From DASPWV01 sp046727855 (lineage in GTDB: Bacteria; Acidobacteriota; Vicinamibacteria; Vicinamibacterales; UBA2999), in contig JBKPDL010000097.1 of the NCBI GenBank assembly GCA_046727855.1, forward strand, positions 1 through 29,765: DNA of 29,765 nt. The letters are read 5' to 3'. Position 1 is the stretch's first letter. Every line of letters starts with the position of its first letter. The position numbers were made by a program, and so were the translations under genes. Positions 28,950 through 29,765 of this stretch are shown here, piece by piece. The notes below the pieces were generated by a model that was not told the origin of the DNA, ran no database searches, and saw nothing but the letters and a program-made list of their open reading frames with translations.

Positions 28950-29765
28950 ATGACACCTATTACGGCGCTCTACGGGCGCAAAGCTTCTGAAGGCCAGACC
29001 AACTGGATCACGGTCATCGCCATGTCGGGGTTCCACATCGGCGCGGCGGCCGCATTATTTTTCATCGACACCGGCGCGATCATCGCGATGTTCATCCTCT
29101 GGGCCGTGGCAGGTATGCTCGGCATCGGCATGGGCTACCATCGCCTGCTCACGCACCGCGGCTACAAAACGCCAAAGTGGGTTGAGTATTTCCTCACGAC
29201 CTGCGGCACGCTCGCGCTCGAAGGCGGCCCGATCTTCTGGGTTGCCACTCATCGCATCCATCATCAGTATTCCGACCGCGAAGGGGATCCGCATTCGCCG
29301 CGTGAAGGCACTTACTGGGCGCACATGGGTTGGATCTTCACGGGTCAGGCGATGCATCACGACACCGAAGTGTTGCGTCGCTACGTGCCCGATCTGAGCA
29401 AAGACAAGTTCCACGTGGCGTTGACGACGTGGCACTGGGTTCCGCAGGTGATTGTCGGCCTTTTCTGCCTGATTTTCGGCGGCACAGCCTACGTGCTTTG
29501 GGCCATCTTCTTCCGCACCGTCTTTGGTCTGCATGCGACGTGGGCGGTGAACTCAGCGACGCACCTCTGGGGCTCACGACGATTCAAGACGCGTGACGAC
29601 TCGACCAACAACTGGCTGATCGCCCTGTTCACGTTCGGCGAAGGGTGGCACAACAATCACCACGCGCACCCGGTATCGATGCGGCATGGCCTAGCGTGGT
29701 ACGAGCTCGACCTCAATTACCTCGGGATCAAAACGCTGGAGTTCTTCGGACTGGCGTGGGATCTG
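28950..29765 (+). CDS. Acyl-CoA desaturase (delta-9 type), truncated by the window end
   Basis: The first 272 residues of a membrane fatty acid desaturase are present. The three histidine boxes that hold the di-iron centre are complete: HRLLTH at 64-69, HRIHH at 101-105 and HNNHH at 234-238. Hydrophobic spans around residues 22-60 and 150-180 fit the four-span topology. GYKTPKWVEYFLTTCGTLAL and WAVNSATHLWGSRRF are typical of acyl-CoA/acyl-lipid delta-9 desaturases. The enzyme introduces a cis double bond into C16-C18 acyl chains at the inner membrane and needs an electron donor not seen here. ATG 28950 is preceded by GTGG, a moderate ribosome site. The frame is still open at the window end. 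Confidence 0.95.
   Translation, partial: MTPITALYGRKASEGQTNWITVIAMSGFHIGAAAALFFIDTGAIIAMFILWAVAGMLGIGMGYHRLLTHRGYKTPKWVEYFLTTCGTLALEGGPIFWVATHRIHHQYSDREGDPHSPREGTYWAHMGWIFTGQAMHHDTEVLRRYVPDLSKDKFHVALTTWHWVPQVIVGLFCLIFGGTAYVLWAIFFRTVFGLHATWAVNSATHLWGSRRFKTRDDSTNNWLIALFTFGEGWHNNHHAHPVSMRHGLAWYELDLNYLGIKTLEFFGLAWDL

Noticed and set aside
1..29765. CRISPR arrays, tRNA or rRNA genes, insertion sequences or phage genes
   Set aside because: No regularly spaced repeats, cloverleaf with CCA end, rRNA core sequence, transposase or integrase was seen on either strand.

Overview
The window is high-GC bacterial DNA with densely packed genes, Tat- and lipoprotein-type export signals, a TonB-receptor fragment, a selenoprotein formate dehydrogenase remnant and many secreted hydrolases or oxidoreductases. 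This fits a free-living soil-type Gram-negative bacterium. Acidobacteriota (class Vicinamibacteria or similar) is my best guess from the gene families; no rRNA or other marker gene is present to confirm it.

Region 1 (1-5.5 kb) is a surface-glycan or glycolipid block. A transaldolase-family gene on the plus strand faces a five-gene minus-strand run: methyltransferase, methyltransferase, NAD-dependent sugar epimerase, family-2 glycosyltransferase with membrane tail, methyltransferase. Region 2 (5.5-9.8 kb) holds one long polytopic GT-C-like membrane protein. It lies between two direct copies of a 41-bp repeat, and just before the second copy is a graveyard of glycan genes: a GT4 glycosyltransferase fragment with frame breaks, a DUF4214 fragment and a Methyltransf_24 fragment.

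Region 3 (9.8-13.0 kb) has a hemerythrin-domain protein, a YkgJ-like cysteine-cluster protein and a divergent acyl-CoA ligase. Region 4 (13.0-18.8 kb) is the coherent system of the window, a urate-to-ureidoglycolate pathway: uricase, 5-hydroxyisourate hydrolase, OHCU decarboxylase, allantoinase and allantoicase. It also contains a CitE/HpcH-like DUF6986 protein and a DinB-like protein. uraD and alc run leftwards, while uox, allB, hiuH, the DUF6986 gene and the DinB gene run rightwards. The alc and uox start codons are one base apart. No ureidoglycolate lyase is recognisable, and the DUF6986 gene is the natural candidate for the step at or after ureidoglycolate/glyoxylate.

Region 5 (18.9-24.5 kb) has a SWIB-domain protein with a histone-like Lys/Ala tail, a patch of small repeats, facing fragments of a TonB receptor and a HAD hydrolase, a YbhB/PEBP protein, a two-subunit GMC dehydrogenase, a serine hydrolase cut off at about one third of its length, and a DUF3089 lipase-like protein. 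Region 6 (24.6-29.8 kb) has a decayed formate dehydrogenase alpha gene that keeps an in-frame UGA at the selenocysteine position with a good SECIS-like hairpin. After it come a D-amino-acid-oxidase-like protein whose C-terminal motif sits in front of its FAD-binding fold, a CheY-like regulator, an M20 peptidase, another gene fragment, and an acyl-CoA desaturase that runs off the window end.

At least eight gene fragments or frame-broken genes lie in about 30 kb. This suggests either a region of active gene turnover or a contig with local errors. Read-level validation would decide between these.
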